Positions 63,079 to 64,000 of a stretch of 64,000 nucleotides of DNA are shown here, one piece after another. The stretch is from contig NZ_RHNW01000004.1 in NCBI RefSeq assembly GCF_003946045.1, forward strand, positions 1 through 64,000. The letters run 5' to 3'. Numbering within the stretch: the stretch's first letter is position 1; each line of letters begins with the position of its first letter. The position numbers and the translations under genes are program-made. The DNA is from Levilactobacillus mulengensis. GTDB taxonomy: Bacteria > Bacillota > Bacilli > Lactobacillales > Lactobacillaceae. The notes below the pieces were generated by a model, which had not been told where the DNA came from, did no database searches, and saw only the letters and a list, made by a program, of their open reading frames with translations.

Positions 63079-64000
63079 ATGGCCTACCAAACTACCAATC
63101 CCTATACCAATGAAGTTGTTAAAACTTATGAGAACGCAACACCAGAATACGTTGAAGAAAGTTTAGCCAAAGCACAAAAGTTGTACAAAGAGTGGCGGAA
63201 TGACCCCGTGTTCACGCGGACCCCAGTTTTGCACAAGCTGGCCCAAATCTTCCGGGACGAAACGGATAGTCTTGCCAAAGTCTTGACGACTGAAATGGGA
63301 AAGCTCTACACCGAAGCCAAGGGTGAAGTGATTCTCTGTGCCATGATTGCCGACTACTATGCCGACCATGCCGGCGAGTTCTTGGCACCACGGAAGATTG
63401 ACTCGATTGCCGGTGAAGCCCAATTGGAGAATCATCCCCTCGGTGTGTTGCTAGCCGTTGAACCCTGGAACTTCCCTTACTACCAAATGATGCGAATCTT
63501 CGCCCCCAATTTTGCGGCCGGTGATCCCATCGTTTACAAGCACGCTGCGATTACCCCAGCTTCAGCGTTAGCCTTTGAAGACGCCGTTCGCCGCGCTGGC
63601 GCACCAGAAGGCGCTTTAACCAACCTCTTCCTGTCCTACGACCAAGTTTCTGACGTGGTCGCTGACAAGCGGATTCAAGGAGTGGCTTTGACCGGGTCCG
63701 AACGGGGCGGTACTGCCGTTGCCGAGGTGGCCGGCAAGTACCTTAAGAAGAATACCATGGAGTTAGGTGGGGTCGATGCCTTTATCGTGGCCCACGACGC
63801 CAACATGGCTGACGTGAAGGCTATCGCACCACGGGCACGGTTATACAACGCCGGACAGGTCTGCACCTCATCCAAGCGGTTTATCGTTACGGCAAACCAC
63901 TACGATGAATTCCTGGAATCCTTAAAGGCCGCGTTCTCATCCATTAAAATGGGGGACCCCATGGATCCTGAGACGACGCTAGCGCCAATGAACTCCAAGA
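63079..64000 (+). CDS. gabD: Succinate-semialdehyde-type aldehyde dehydrogenase, 3' end beyond window
   Basis: The first 307 residues of an NAD(P)-dependent aldehyde dehydrogenase. The start is ATG 63079 with AAGGAGG upstream. The EPWNFPYYQ and LTGSERGG cofactor motifs, the catalytic general base Glu228 (MELGGVDAF) and nucleophile Cys262 (NAGQVCTSSKRF) are present, 34 residues apart as in the family. The overall sequence resembles succinate-semialdehyde dehydrogenases of lactobacilli, but other aldehydes are possible. The gene continues past position 64000. Confidence 0.85.
   Translation, partial: MAYQTTNPYTNEVVKTYENATPEYVEESLAKAQKLYKEWRNDPVFTRTPVLHKLAQIFRDETDSLAKVLTTEMGKLYTEAKGEVILCAMIADYYADHAGEFLAPRKIDSIAGEAQLENHPLGVLLAVEPWNFPYYQMMRIFAPNFAAGDPIVYKHAAITPASALAFEDAVRRAGAPEGALTNLFLSYDQVSDVVADKRIQGVALTGSERGGTAVAEVAGKYLKKNTMELGGVDAFIVAHDANMADVKAIAPRARLYNAGQVCTSSKRFIVTANHYDEFLESLKAAFSSIKMGDPMDPETTLAPMNSK

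Noticed and set aside
1-64000. CRISPR array, rRNA, tRNA, phage or insertion-sequence gene
   Set aside because: I saw no regularly spaced short repeats, no transposase or integrase motifs and no rRNA or tRNA sequence on reading through the window.

Overview
The window looks like a chromosomal segment of a lactobacillus from the Lactobacillaceae (Levilactobacillus or Lactiplantibacillus-like). The evidence is the WxL/DUF916 cell-surface clusters, LPQTxE sorting signals, DUF5776 wall-associated modules, DUF3737, an FLP-type redox regulator with a two-cysteine switch, and mid-range base composition. I see no rRNA, tRNA, CRISPR, phage or transposase gene. Protein-family calls come from motif recognition by eye. 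No database was searched.

Layout. (1) 1-20.3 kb is a cell-surface region. It opens with a DUF5776 protein that has lost its 5' end. Two complete tandem copies of a csc-type cluster follow (WxL protein, DUF916/DUF3324 membrane protein, small LPQTSE-anchored protein, large WxL protein). In copy 1 the DUF916 gene carries an in-frame TAA. Next comes a small redox-type unit: an FLP/Crp regulator divergent from a His-rich CHRD-like protein plus a 49-residue membrane peptide. Four secreted DUF5776 proteins follow, three of them with internalin-like LRR N-termini, and one is interrupted by an in-frame TAG. (2) 20.5-31.2 kb holds an MFS-like protein, an opuC-type osmolyte ABC transporter operon, a small NAD(P)-binding protein, an MFS efflux pump and a DyP peroxidase. 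(3) 31.3-39.1 kb holds patB/malY with DUF3737, a GtrB plus GT-C glycosylation pair, a short-chain dehydrogenase and a solitary purH. (4) 39.5-51.6 kb holds a secreted GH25 lysozyme with a companion secreted protein, an AI-2E-family transporter, a permease/ATPase ABC pair, a GlcD-like flavoprotein, a GH13 alpha-glucosidase, a MarR regulator and CorA. (5) 52.3-64 kb holds a MarR-MFS drug-efflux operon, a two-component system divergent from a small secreted protein, an NmrA-like protein, NDH-2, Ogt, a TetR regulator, and a succinate-semialdehyde-type aldehyde dehydrogenase that runs off the end.

The most unusual signal is not a gene. At least 17 intergenic elements of about 120-275 bp lie between 21.9 kb and 61.3 kb and none lie in the first 20 kb. 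Each has an outer inverted repeat (often 13-18 bp) enclosing two or three further hairpins, and a recurrent AGCC-N4-RGCGGTCT hairpin loop. The stem sequences differ between copies while their complementarity is kept, which indicates selection for, or an origin that generates, the folded form. They occur in both orientations, one set is a tandem triplication, and one is nested in a 275-bp palindrome. They never interrupt a recognisable gene. I treat them as one undescribed family of structured intergenic elements (types A and B below).
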